A stretch of DNA of 22,500 nucleotides from Nymphaea colorata (taxonomy: Eukaryota > Streptophyta > Magnoliopsida > Nymphaeales > Nymphaeaceae), in contig NW_022204522.1 in assembly GCF_008831285.2 (NCBI RefSeq), forward strand, positions 1-22,500, read 5' to 3'. Within the stretch, counting starts at the first letter, position 1. Each line of letters starts with the position of its first letter. Below the pieces are notes generated by a model. That model did not search any database. It was not told the origin of the DNA and saw only the letters and a program-made list of their open reading frames with translations. A program made the position numbers and the translations under genes. Shown one piece after another: positions 1-8,597 of this stretch.

Positions 1-205
1 GGACCGCCGGGATTGCCGAGGGGGGCTGCTGTCACAGAGACAGCGCCTACCTGCCTATGCTCCGGGATGTGGCTCGGCCGCGTGCGCCGGTGGATGCCGG
101 CGAGGAGGAAGTGGCCGCTGTAGGGGCCGGCGAGCCGGCTGAACCTAATCCTATCTAAGGCTGGGCTGGCTGGGTTCGGCTGGGCTCTACTAGGTGGTAG
201 GTCTA

Positions 206-591
206 GTCAAGCGGGTTCGGGACACAGGGTAGGCTTGGTCAAATGGGGTTTAGGTTCAGTCAAGGGTTGACCTAGCTAATAGGTTGGTCCAGTAGGGAGG
301 CTAAGGTCGAGCCTAAGCTCACGGTGCTGGTCAACGTTGACCAAGTGCGGAGGGTTCAACTAACTAGGTGGGTGACTAAATGGCCGAGTCAAAGGCCCGG
401 GTCAAGTAGGTCAAGGGACACTCGAGGTAGGCTCGAGTCACTAAGAGAAGTTACCAACGAAGTGGGCTCGGTTGGGGGAGATGACCTAGCGTTGACTAAA
501 GCTAAAGGTCAATGCCGATCTAGGTGGGCTCGGTAGAGGTTTAGCCTAGGTGCAGGTTCGGTGCGGGAGGTTGCCTAGTGGTTCGGTTGAC
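206..591. promoter_or_regulatory. Cluster of W-box cores in LTR A (left copy)
   Basis: Twelve TTGAC/GTCAA pentamers occur within 386 bp (for example 206, 238, 259, 267, 330, 337, 388, 401, 410, 492, 508 and 587), where fewer than one is expected by chance. They include the perfect palindrome GGTCAACGTTGACC at 329-342. TTGAC is the core bound by plant WRKY factors. Binding is inferred; the cluster could also derive from short degenerate repeats. Confidence 0.5.
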
Positions 592-623
592 TGGGTTGGT
601 CTTACCCAGGGATGGCACCGATG

Positions 624-639
624 CTTGCCACGTGGCAAG
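624..639. promoter_or_regulatory. 16-bp G-box palindrome in LTR A (left copy)
   Basis: CTTGCCACGTGGCAAG is a perfect 16-bp palindrome centred on CCACGTGG, the plant G-box recognised by bZIP and bHLH factors. It is intact in the other LTR at 10051-10066. A regulatory role is inferred. Confidence 0.45.
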
Positions 640-2327
640 ACGGACGGACACGACAGAAAGAGCTAGAAGAATGCTAGCTATTAGGGAATGAATTCGGATT
701 CTCGCCTAAGTGTTAGGGAGAAGCTCGACAAAGGAGGGAGAAGAGATTGGGGCGAAGGGCCAGGTGGCGCTCTCGTGTGAGCTCGAGAGAGGCTAAGGCT
801 ACGATGTTGACACGTAGCAGTGATCAACGGACGAGGGTAGCTGCGGATTAGGTCAAGGGGATATGAAGATATGCGGCTGAGAAGAATTAGGAAAGGTGGC
901 GCGAGGTGGAGGGGTTTCCTAAGACTAAGGAGGCAAGATCCGAGGGAATAGGGAAAGGGGATCTCGCAGGGCCTGGCTGGAGGACAAAGTGGCGAGATGC
1001 GGGACCAAGGTGGGTAGCTGGCAGGTGAGGTGGCGAATGAGGTGGCAGAGGGCTGGCTAGGATGGCAACACGTGTCAAGATGAACGCGTGAGGATCCTTG
1101 CGACTTAGGGTTGACGCGGTGAAGATGGCGAGGAGCTGGAAGGGAGATGCGGCTGCGGATTGCTTCCTGATTTGGTGGAGCAGCTGATTGCGAGCTGATC
1201 CTGGATCGGGACAGGTGGCAGCAGCTGGGACAAGGGCTCAGATGAACGGCTGGATGGTGGACAGGTGTCACAGGGAACGGCTGAGATGAAACGGAGGTGG
1301 ACTTACCGGATTCGGGATGATTGGCCTCGTCGAAATCTTCCAATTCACGCCGGCGGCCAGAACTTGATCCGAAAGTCCCTTGACCGATATACCCCTTTCA
1401 GATTTTAAATAAAACACTAGGGAAGAAGGGCAATTCGGTCCTTAACGCCGGAATCAATGGCGACCACCGGAATTAGCAGCGATGGCCGGATTCAAGCGTT
1501 TTTCCCGGCGAGATTCAATCTCGAGATCCAGCCGACAGAATCCGCCCCTTTTTTGATATTTGTAAAGCTCTTTCCTGGGCGATTCACGTGGATCGCTTCT
1601 CTACTTCAGATCTTGACCAGACAGTATATTTCTTAACTTTGGAGCCTCTGTCCGACAGATCAAAAGGGAGAAAACAGGCCGATAGAACTTGAAATTTCTT
1701 AGCGATTTGCCTTTCTAATCCGGCCAACTTCCTACTAGGGATCAAACTACTGATTCCAATCCCGCGGCGCGATCTACAACTTATGATTAGAACAGAACAC
1801 GCCTCAATCCTGATTCCCCTCTTCGGGTATGCCGAGGGAGGAACCGAGTGAAGACGCCCTGCGTTCTAAGGCAGAATGCAGCAATCGGGCAGCGAGAGAG
1901 AGATCGGAATTCGTCTCCTCTTCGGTGTCGAATTGAAGCCGGCGGTGGATCCGTCGCCTTCAATCTTCCCTATGCTGGAATTGGCCTCACAGTACCCTCG
2001 TGATCAGGGCAAAGGCACCGATTCCAGAACTTTGAAAAAGCTCGAAAGGGGGTACTTACGTGACAAGGGAGGGATCGCCGCCGGTGGTGGAGATCCGCCG
2101 ATGCCTTCTTCCTTATGCCTATGTCTCAGACGGCGGCTCTTCAAGGAATTCTGGACTGAGAAGCGTCGTGGAGGTAGAGGACGCGAGGGGGGAGAAGACG
2201 CCTGGTTCACGACTGAACAAGGTGGGAGACGAGAGGGGGGAAGCCTCGTGCGAGGAGAGAGAGGGTGCCACACCAAATGCCAATCTCTGGATTAATTTTT
2301 CGATTCATTGTACATTGAGTTTACAGA

Positions 2328-2334
2328 ATATATA
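2328..2334 (-). promoter_or_regulatory. Possible TATA box of LTR A (3' LTR copy)
   Basis: The minus strand reads TATATAT within GTTTAGTATATATTCTG, about 605 bp inside the LTR from its 5' end. It is the clearest TATA-like site in the right orientation in the first third of the LTR. The 5' LTR copy is at 11755-11761. No initiator or transcript evidence is available. Confidence 0.35.
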
Positions 2335-2518
2335 CTAAACATAATGCGAGCCCTAATTACATGATAACCTAGCTCGCTAACTTAGTCTAATACCAAAATT
2401 GCGCAAGGCACAACCCGCCTTGCTAGGTCTTAGATTCAAAACTCGATATTAACACAAATCAAGACGCATAAAATGAAATCGGGCCTAGCGCCCAACATAT
2501 AAAAATCTATTACGAAGT

Positions 2519-2637
2519 CCCTAAGTCTTTCGGACTTAGGGCGGGGACCTCGTGTGGGTTACCGCCCACACTTTGGAACTTAGTGCGCGGGTCAAATCTG
2601 ATTGACTCAGATCTGAACCTAAGCCTCTCGGCTTTAG
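2519..2637. other. Cluster of four short hairpins in the U3 part of LTR A
   Basis: Four stem-loops lie in 119 bp: a 9-bp stem CCCTAAGTC/GACTTAGGG with loop TTTCG (2519-2541), a 7-bp stem GTGTGGG/CCCACAC (2552-2571), a 6-bp stem ATCTGA/TCAGAT with loop TTGAC (2596-2612), and CTAAGCC with GGCTTTAG carrying one bulged base (2619-2637). The first stem is unchanged in the other LTR at 11946-11968. Element B has an analogous but unrelated-sequence cluster at the same distance from its LTR end. Confidence 0.6.
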
Positions 2638-2892
2638 ATAGGCTCAAGCGTTCGGGATAGTTAGGCTCATGCTCGGATTAGGCTGGTCAAGCTCGGTGAG
2701 CCTCGCAATAGGTTCTAGAACGCCTTGAGTTCCACCTGGTTCGAGCACTCTTTCGGACCTAGTTGCTCCTCCCACGCCGCCCGCTGCAACTGTCTCGAGT
2801 ACTGACTTAGCCTTGTTTGGACTGTCTTCAAGTTGACTTAGCGACTGCGCCCACAAGTCCGAGGCCTTCTGCCTTGGCCGAATGGTTCCGGC

Positions 2893-4878
2893 CTACTCAC
2901 GCCGAGCTGGGTCTGGACCTACAAGTTGGTCCGTAACAGATTCCCCCTCCCTATAATGCGCTTGTCCTCGAGCGCTGGAGGAGGGAAAGCGATGAACCAC
3001 TGACCCAAACTCTTCCCAAGAGGTTCCTCTGTCAGGCCCCTCCCATTCCACTAATACCTCATGCCGCGTTCTCCCTTGTCTCTGGACATATCTATGTTTA
3101 AGTATACGATAGGGAGTAGGCAAGTTTTCATGCTCCGGTATTTGCTCAATTATTGTAGGAATATCACCATGATGCGGTTTAAGCCTGGTGATATGGAAAA
3201 CTGGGTGTACCATTGCTTCCCGTGGGAGCCCCAGTCGATAAGCAGCTTTTCCTACCTTCTGTAATACCGGGAATGGTCCATAATACCTCGGTAGTAGCTT
3301 AGAATAGGGTTGGCCCATTAACGATCGTTGCTTAAGGGGCAACCTCTTCAACCACACGTAATCACCCACTTCGAATTCTCGATCTTTTCGCCCTTTGTTG
3401 TAGACCTGTCTCATCCTGTTCTGGGCTTTGGCAATGTTTTGCTTGAGGGAGTCAAGTACTTCCTCACGGGTGCGTAGCTCGCAGTCTACATTGTCGTCGC
3501 CTGTTGTACCTCCTTCATATCGAGGGATACTTGGAGGTGGGGTCCCATACACACCTTCAAAAGGCGTCATCCCTGTTGACGAATGGAAACTCGTATTATA
3601 TGACCACTCTGCCCAAGGTAAGAATTTTACCCAAGTTTGTGGTCTTTCTCCTGCAAAACACCTCAAATAGGTCTCAAGAGATCGATTAACAATTTCGCTC
3701 TGCAAGTCTGTCTGTGGGTGATGGGCTGTACTAAACTTGAGCGTTGTACCCATAAGCTTCATGTACTCCTGCCAGAATGCGCTAAGGAAAATTGAATCCC
3801 TGTCACATACGACTGATTGCGGCATTCCGTGGAGCTTTCCAACGTATTCCTGGTACACGCTGGCCACCATTGGCCCTTGATACGACCTAGGCAAGGGAGC
3901 GAAGTGGCTGTACTTGGTCAGACGGTCCACTACCACTAGCACAGCTTCCTTGCCTTCAGAACGGGGCATGGCATCAATAAAATCCATGGTCACATCGGTC
4001 CATGGTTTGGCTGGTATGGGGAGGGGAACCAAGTGCCCTGGAGGTCTAATGGCCTCGTATTTTTCCCTCTGGCATACCAGGCAACTCCGGATGTACCTTT
4101 GTACCTCTGCCTTCATGCCACGCCACCAAAATTGGGCTTTAATTCTGCTTAGGGTTTTAGAAACCCCCTCATGACCCGCGGCAGGGGTGTCATGGAAATG
4201 ACGCAGGAGTTCCTGCTTAAGCCCAGACTCTGGAGGAACCACTGCTCGGTTCTTCCTATATAATAGATTCCCTCTGACTGTATAGAAGGGAATGGATCCT
4301 GGATGTTGTTCTGTTGATGCCCGGATTAGCCTCATGGACTGATCTGCTTGCTGTTCCTGGGCTAACCTATCCCAAACATCAGTTTCCACTACCGAAAGAG
4401 TCATGAACTGCTCAGTCAATCGAGAGAGAGAATCGGCCGCTGTATTTTCCGGACCCTTTTTGTACTCTATTTCAAAATCGTATCCAAGCAGCTTTGCCAG
4501 CCAACGTTGTTGGGTAGGCGTGGATACTCTCTGCTTTAACATGTACTTCAGAGAATTTTGGTCCGTCTTGACTGTGAATCTGCGCCCTATGAGGTAGGGC
4601 CGCCACTTTTCAACTGCTAACACTATCGCTAGTAGTTCTTTCTCATAAGTAGAGAGAGGTTTCGCTCTACTTGTGAGTGCCTTAGACATATAAGCGATAG
4701 GGTGGCCTCCTTGGCTGAGAACGGCCCCAATTCCAACCTCACATGCGTCTGTCTCTATTGTGAACTGCTGGTTGAAATCCGGAAGTGTAAGAACTGGCGC
4801 AGACATAAGGGCAAATTTTAACTTTTCAAAGGCTGCCCTAGCCTTATCCGACCACTGAAAGGCTCCTTTCTTGAGCAT
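2893..4878 (-). pseudogene. pol: pol, 3' part: RNase H, integrase and chromodomain of element A
   Basis: This 661-residue open stretch is the downstream part of pol, cut off from the RT by a TAG at 4879-4881. It begins near the RT-RNase H junction. RNase H (about 37-155) has D44 in ETDA, E82, D106 in KTDQ and D149 in AADSLSR. The integrase zinc finger has H229, H236, C266 and C269. The integrase core has D299 in MDF, D359 in CDRD and E395 in QSEIVNR. A GPY/F-type segment (about 530-570) precedes a chromodomain (about 589-631, PYRILKHR to VEWEG to SWEEF). The chromodomain defines the chromovirus group and is thought to guide integration to particular chromatin. The frame crosses the PPT and ends 15 codons inside the 3' LTR. 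The initial Met directly follows the stop and is not a likely real start. Confidence 0.9.
2941..2952 (-). other. Polypurine tract of element A
   Basis: The minus strand reads AGGGAGGGGGAA, directly upstream of the 3' LTR start TGTTACGG with two bases (TC) between. It is the expected primer site for plus-strand DNA synthesis. It also lies inside the pol reading frame, where it encodes part of REGES. Confidence 0.85.
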
Positions 4879-5118
4879 CTAGGTCAAAGGCTGTGCGATC
4901 AAACCGTATCCCTGTATGAAACGCCTATAGTACCCAGTCAAACCGAGGAATCCGCGGAGTCCTTTCAAGTCCTTAGGCAGTGGCCATTTCTGCATGGCTT
5001 CTAATTTTTCGGGGTCTGCCCGAACCCCTTGTTGGCACACTATGTGCCCTAGATAACCAATAGAAGGTTGTCCAAAGCTGCATTTGGACATCTTGGCGTA
5101 TAATTGGTTATCTCTCAA
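4879..5118 (-). pseudogene. pol: pol, middle fragment between two in-frame stops (RT C-terminal part)
   Basis: These 79 codons are in the same frame as the flanking pol pieces and are bounded by TAG at 5122-5124 and TAG at 4879-4881. Residues such as NQLYAKMSKCSFG and GYLGHIV, then LRGFLGLTGYYRRFIQGYG, are the usual sequence just after the RT catalytic motif in Ty3/gypsy elements. The protein match runs through both stops without a gap, so each is a point nonsense change and not a deletion. Unless both codons are read through, no full-length polymerase can be made from this copy. Confidence 0.9.
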
Positions 5119-5121
5119 TAC

Positions 5122-6324
5122 CTAAAGAGCAACTGCGAGATGCTTCTGATGTGATTCTTCAGACTGACTGTAAATCAAGATGTCATCAAAGAAAACTAAG
5201 ATGAAATCGCGGAGGTACTGTCTGAAGACGTCGTTCATGCACCTCTGAAATTTTGCTGGTGCGTTTGTCAGACCAAATGGCATGACGAGGAACTCGTAGT
5301 GCCCGTCATGCGTCCTGAATGCGGTCTTGGGGACGTCGTCCTTGTACATACGAATTTGATGATAGCCGGCTCGTAAGTCGATCTTGGAGAAAATAGTTGC
5401 TCCGACTAGTTCATCCAATAACTCGTCAATTACCGGTATGGGATGTCTATCCTTCACGGTGGCTTCATTCAAGGCGCGATAATCTACACAAAAGCGCCAG
5501 GTGTTGTCTTTCTTCTTCACAAGTAGGACCGGTGAAGAGAAAGGGCTGCTACTTGGTTGCACAATGCCACTTTCCAACATTTCTTTAACCAGACGCTCGA
5601 TTTCAGCCTTCTGGTTATATCGATACCGATAGGGGCGCACATTAACCGGTTCTGCCCCTTGAGTCATTATGATCCTATGGTCATAGGATCTCTGCGGTGG
5701 AAGCCCCTTAGGCTCCTCAAAGACGTCCTCGTATTGATCAAGCACCAACTGTATTCGTTCTGGCACTATCTCTTTCTGCTCTTCTTTTTCTGGCACATCA
5801 GTAGCGAGTGCCATTACCCAACACGCAGGCTGCTCGGCTTCAATTGCCCGCAGTGCAGCCTTGGGACGAGTTGTACTGGTTAAGCCCTGTAGCGTCATGG
5901 GCTCTTCGTCGCCGTCGGGAGTGAAGGTCATGCTGAAGTTCTTCACATCCCAAGATATGATGCCAAGCGTGAAAAACCATGGCATCCCGAGAATAAGGTC
6001 TACTCCATCTAGAGGAATGACTAAGAAGTCGATCTTGAATGGTTTTCTCTTGATCACAACTTCTATGCCTTTCCCTTCGTTATGGCACTTTAATCTCATG
6101 CCCCCTCCCACGATTATAGTTTGGGGGTGGCTTGATTTAAGGGAGACGTTGGATCTACGTGCCGCTTCCTCTGTTAGGAAGTTCTTGGTTGCTCCATTAT
6201 CAAGCAATATTAAGACCTTGTGTCCGTTTAACCTCCCAAATACCCTGAATGAGTTGGGTTGTTGGGATCTTGCATTGAATGCAGAGACTCTGCCTCGGTT
6301 GGCTTTTCTTCTTTGGCAGGAGTC
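5122..6324 (-). pseudogene. pol: pol, 5' part: protease and reverse transcriptase of element A
   Basis: The frame is open from 6324, just after TGATGA at 6330-6325, and recognisable pol homology starts by about 6290. It lies in the -1 frame relative to gag and overlaps gag by about 97 nt. The aspartic protease has active site [11 protein letters not shown] (DNG in place of the more usual DSG/DTG) and a downstream ILGMPWF. The RT has [63 protein letters not shown] and the catalytic [10 protein letters not shown] (YxDD-type motif with FFDD). The frame ends at TAG 5122-5124, a few residues after the catalytic motif. I see no ATG that would obviously start pol alone, so expression probably depended on frameshifting, or a 1-nt indel broke an originally fused frame. 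Confidence 0.9.
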
Positions 6325-7817
6325 TCATCAATCCGGACTTCTTTCTTTTTCTCGGCTTGTTTTGCTCGCCTCTTGGTAACTACTTCCTCATCTGACGAGG
6401 ACGAGCTGGTCTCATACGGTGTTGTAGGCGAATCGCTACACGAACTGGACTCGTCATCGCTCACCACCTGTACCCTGTAATAAGTTGGGCACTGATGGTT
6501 CTTGTCCCATTTTCCCTCACATCTGTAGCACAGGCCTTTGCGCCTGAACTCTTCAATCTGTTTCGGCGTGAGGTAACGCGTTGGTGGTTTTCGGCCTTGC
6601 CCCTGGTTTGGGCCTTGTGGTGGCCGATAATCACTCCCTCTTCGGAAGGGAGTTGGTTCCTTCCCTTTAAATCGAGAACCAGAGGAGTAGGAAGGTCTCC
6701 TCCTCTGCTTGTCCATCTTGTGAGCCTTCTTCTCGGCTCTCTTCTCCTCTATTTGCTCCTCATAGAGACGGGCCATGGCAAAACATTCTTCTAGCCTGTT
6801 GAAGCGGTGAATTTTCAATTCTCTTTTCACTTCGCTTTTAAGGCCGCCCTTAAACGCTCCGATGAGGGCCTTCTCTGGCCACTGGACCATGCTAGCCAAC
6901 CTCTCAAATTGACGTTGGTAGGCTGCCACGGTTGTGGATTGGACCAGATTTTTAAGGTCCTCATCATAATCGATGAATGTTGAATCTCCGAACTGTAATT
7001 GGAGACTTGCTTTGTACTTCTCCCAAGTTGGATCTGCCGTTTTGTGATCGAACCACAAATAATGGGTTGTGGCCTCACCTGTCATGTTTGCAGTGGCAAT
7101 TTCAATCCACTCGTCTTGGGGTACACGATGGCACAAGAAGTACCTCTCGGCCATGAATAGCCACTCCCGTAAGTGCTCCCCATTGAATTTGGGAAACTCA
7201 TAACGAACTGTGGGAGTTCGCCTCTCATCTTGAAGCTGACGTTGTGCTCTTCTAGGACGTAGAGGAGATTCGTCCTGTTCCCCTTCTGAATCGTAGTAGG
7301 TGCGATTCATTCTGCTGCTAGCGAATCTTTGCACTCTTGGCGTTCTATAATATTCGCTAGTGGGCTCAATGGGCTGTCGCTCTGGCGGGGGACCCATGTG
7401 TAAAAGTCTGCCCCCTTCTGTACTTGTTCCGATGTGGGAGAGATTGTTCGGGTCTATCTCAGTATCGGTGGGGTAGGTAGGAGCACCTAACACACCTTTG
7501 CCTTTGTTCGGACCCTGAGTGGTCCTTTCCCCTCCTGGGTTCTGGTTGGCAGCTAACTGCTTCAAAAGACCTCGAATCTCGTCCATTTCGTTTTGCCGCT
7601 CTCGGTTTTGTCTTTCCATTTCACGTTTGCGGGCTTGATCGGATTTGCTCATATCATTTCTCATTTGCAACAGCTCTTTTTCAATGTTTAGTATCCTGCC
7701 CATTGCATAGTTGGGAACTGGTCCCGCTTGTGTGCTTGGAGCTTCCTCGGGTTGGTCATTGAGGGGCTCCTCAAGGACAGGCTCATCGGGATTAAACTGT
7801 TTCTTTGACTTGCCCAT
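6228..7817 (-). CDS. gag: Gag polyprotein of element A
   Basis: This 529-residue protein starts at ATG 7817 (MGKSKKQ) and ends at TAA 6230-6228. An N-terminal charged coiled coil (about 40-92) and a Pro-rich linker lead to a retrotransposon gag (capsid) domain at about 205-355, from [15 protein letters not shown] through [16 protein letters not shown] to [15 protein letters not shown] basic region precedes a CCHC-type zinc knuckle [14 protein letters not shown] (C430, C433, H441, C443), which would bind genomic RNA. The C-terminus has a Ser/Asp/Glu-rich tract (453-478) and a Lys/Glu-rich tail. It is intact, unlike the pol downstream, so this copy could still supply capsid protein. It assembles the cytoplasmic virus-like particle in which reverse transcription takes place. 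Confidence 0.93.
   Translation of the reverse strand: MGKSKKQFNPDEPVLEEPLNDQPEEAPSTQAGPVPNYAMGRILNIEKELLQMRNDMSKSDQARKREMERQNRERQNEMDEIRGLLKQLAANQNPGGERTTQGPNKGKGVLGAPTYPTDTEIDPNNLSHIGTSTEGGRLLHMGPPPERQPIEPTSEYYRTPRVQRFASSRMNRTYYDSEGEQDESPLRPRRAQRQLQDERRTPTVRYEFPKFNGEHLREWLFMAERYFLCHRVPQDEWIEIATANMTGEATTHYLWFDHKTADPTWEKYKASLQLQFGDSTFIDYDEDLKNLVQSTTVAAYQRQFERLASMVQWPEKALIGAFKGGLKSEVKRELKIHRFNRLEECFAMARLYEEQIEEKRAEKKAHKMDKQRRRPSYSSGSRFKGKEPTPFRRGSDYRPPQGPNQGQGRKPPTRYLTPKQIEEFRRKGLCYRCEGKWDKNHQCPTYYRVQVVSDDESSSCSDSPTTPYETSSSSSDEEVVTKRRAKQAEKKKEVRIDETPAKEEKPTEAESLHSMQDPNNPTHSGYLGG
6234..6240 (-). other. Possible -1 frameshift heptamer at the gag end
   Basis: The minus strand reads T TTG GGA in the gag frame, six nt before the gag TAA counting codon GGT. 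This fits the X XXY YYZ slippery pattern, and slipping by -1 at this point enters exactly the open pol frame. GGG in the second position is not a usual eukaryotic slip triplet. The frame change could equally be a 1-nt indel in this copy. Confidence 0.3.
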
Positions 7818-8059
7818 AGTTGTTTAGGGCCGGGTATAGTCAAAGAACTACCGAAGACAAAAAAAATCCTAGCTAAAATTCCAAAACTGACACGCTGCCA
7901 CTCTCAAGCGAGAAGCCGCTGTCCGACTCCTAAAACTGCTGGCTGATCCCTGACCGAAGACCTGATCTGCCGACTGACTCTGCCCTACTGCCCTACGCTG
8001 CCGCTGCCTTGGCTGCCGGTAGCGCGTTTAGAGGCAAGGGAGACGGGTTGGCCCGCCTA

Positions 8060-8089
8060 GTGCCGCGCTTCGCCTAAGCGCCTCGGCAC
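8060..8089 (-). other. Leader hairpin A1: AGG bulge, AGGCG loop
   Basis: In the RNA sense the outer arms are GUGCCG and CGGCAC (an extra A-U pair is possible outside), followed by a 5'-side bulge AGG, inner arms CGCUU and AAGCG, and pentaloop AGGCG. All 11 pairs are Watson-Crick. It lies about 240 nt upstream of the gag ATG. The same architecture with different stem sequence recurs at 8128-8155 and twice in element B. Confidence 0.7.
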
Positions 8090-8127
8090 TCCCACTTCGC
8101 CCACGGCCGGGCTTTTACAAGCCTAAA

Positions 8128-8155
8128 TCACCGCACCCTCCTGGTGCCTTGGTGA
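8128..8155 (-). other. Leader hairpin A2: AGG bulge, AGGAG loop
   Basis: In the RNA sense the outer arms are UCACC(A) and (C)GGUGA (5 pairs plus one A-C mismatch), followed by bulge AGG, inner arms CACC and GGUG, and pentaloop AGGAG. It is separated from hairpin A1 by 38 nt. It is the least perfect of the four related hairpins, with one loop change and one mismatch. Confidence 0.6.
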
Positions 8156-8428
8156 CGAACCGGGAGCTCGACTGCCCTCGGGTGCACGGAATGTACAGCC
8201 CTTTACTTGCTAAAGGTGAGCAAGCAAAGCCCTAAACCGTACGAAGACGGAAGTCGCGGGGACTCCAAAAATCAAAATCTGCTCTAGAAAGCCGGAAATA
8301 AACTGACTAGAAAACCAAAAGAAGTCCACTGTCTCGCTGGAAATCTGAAAAGAAGACCGTCTGCACTGCCGTTGATGAAGCTCCTTCGTAGGTCCAAGTG
8401 CTCAAACCGACGGTGTTCCTCAAGATTC

Positions 8429-8440
8429 GCTCTGATACCA
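8429..8440 (-). other. Primer binding site of element A (initiator tRNA-Met)
   Basis: The minus strand reads TGGTATCAGAGC, complementary to the 3' end of plant initiator tRNA-Met. It is two bases (AT) downstream of the LTR end TAACA. It is the site of minus-strand DNA priming and fixes the LTR boundary at 8443. Confidence 0.95.
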
Positions 8441-8559
8441 ATTGTTAGGATCTCACCTCCTAGGCCAGAATAACCCGACCAGTGCGATCCTAAACTTCCC
8501 AGGACCTTCTTGAGGCCTATTCTAAAAACCGAAAAACCTAGGTAATTACACAAATGATC

Positions 8560-8597
8560 TACCCGGCCGGACAGGGCCCCGGCGCAAAACCCGATAG
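8560..8597. other. U5 block conserved between elements A and B
   Basis: This 38-bp GC-rich block near the U5 end (TACCCGGCCGGACAGG, then CCCCGGCGCAAA, then ATAGG) is matched at 19355-19392 in element B with about three differences, while flanking LTR sequence is far more diverged. It starts 117 bp from the LTR end here and 107 bp in B. In RNA it is a GC-rich, foldable stretch near the transcript start-PBS region. Its function is unknown. Confidence 0.6.

Larger units (their letters stand above)
1..2938 (-). repeat. 3' LTR of element A (incomplete, about 980 bp off-window)
   Basis: This is the left copy of the long direct repeat. Its right boundary is TAACA at 2934-2938, directly followed by the polypurine tract of the minus strand. 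It holds no supportable gene except the last 15 codons of pol, which run into it (2893-2938). By position, 1-2938 covers U3 and most of the R/U5 body; the U5 end lies before the window. Notable contents are a W-box-core cluster (206-591), a G-box palindrome (624-639), a TATA-like site (2328-2334) and a hairpin cluster (2519-2637). Confidence 0.93.
7818..8428 (-). other. 5' leader of element A between PBS and gag
   Basis: This is 611 nt of untranslated RNA leader, GC-rich in its middle. It holds two bulged hairpins (8060-8089 and 8128-8155) and a simple 6-bp hairpin CCTTTA/TAAAGG (8200-8216). No gene is supported. Parts align by eye with the leader of element B, for example the (A/C)CTGCCACTCT stretch near gag, the GAGCTC block, and the final 60 nt before the PBS. 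Confidence 0.75.

Noticed and set aside
681-1343. 220-codon open frame on the minus strand in LTR A
   Set aside because: It is broken by single-base indels in the otherwise near-identical right LTR (10108-10660), is Pro/Ser/Arg-rich, and shows no domain.
1876-2295. 139-codon plus-strand frame, also present at 11303-11722
   Set aside because: It is antisense to the element and intact in both LTRs only because they are about 99% identical. No motif is recognised and alternative frames overlap.
4879-5124. Programmed read-through of the two TAG codons
   Set aside because: Two stops within 250 nt in the middle of RT/RNase H are better explained by decay, and no read-through context is evident.
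8429-8440. Fragment of a tRNA gene
   Set aside because: Only 12 nt match the tRNA 3' end, at the exact PBS position, with no cloverleaf around it.
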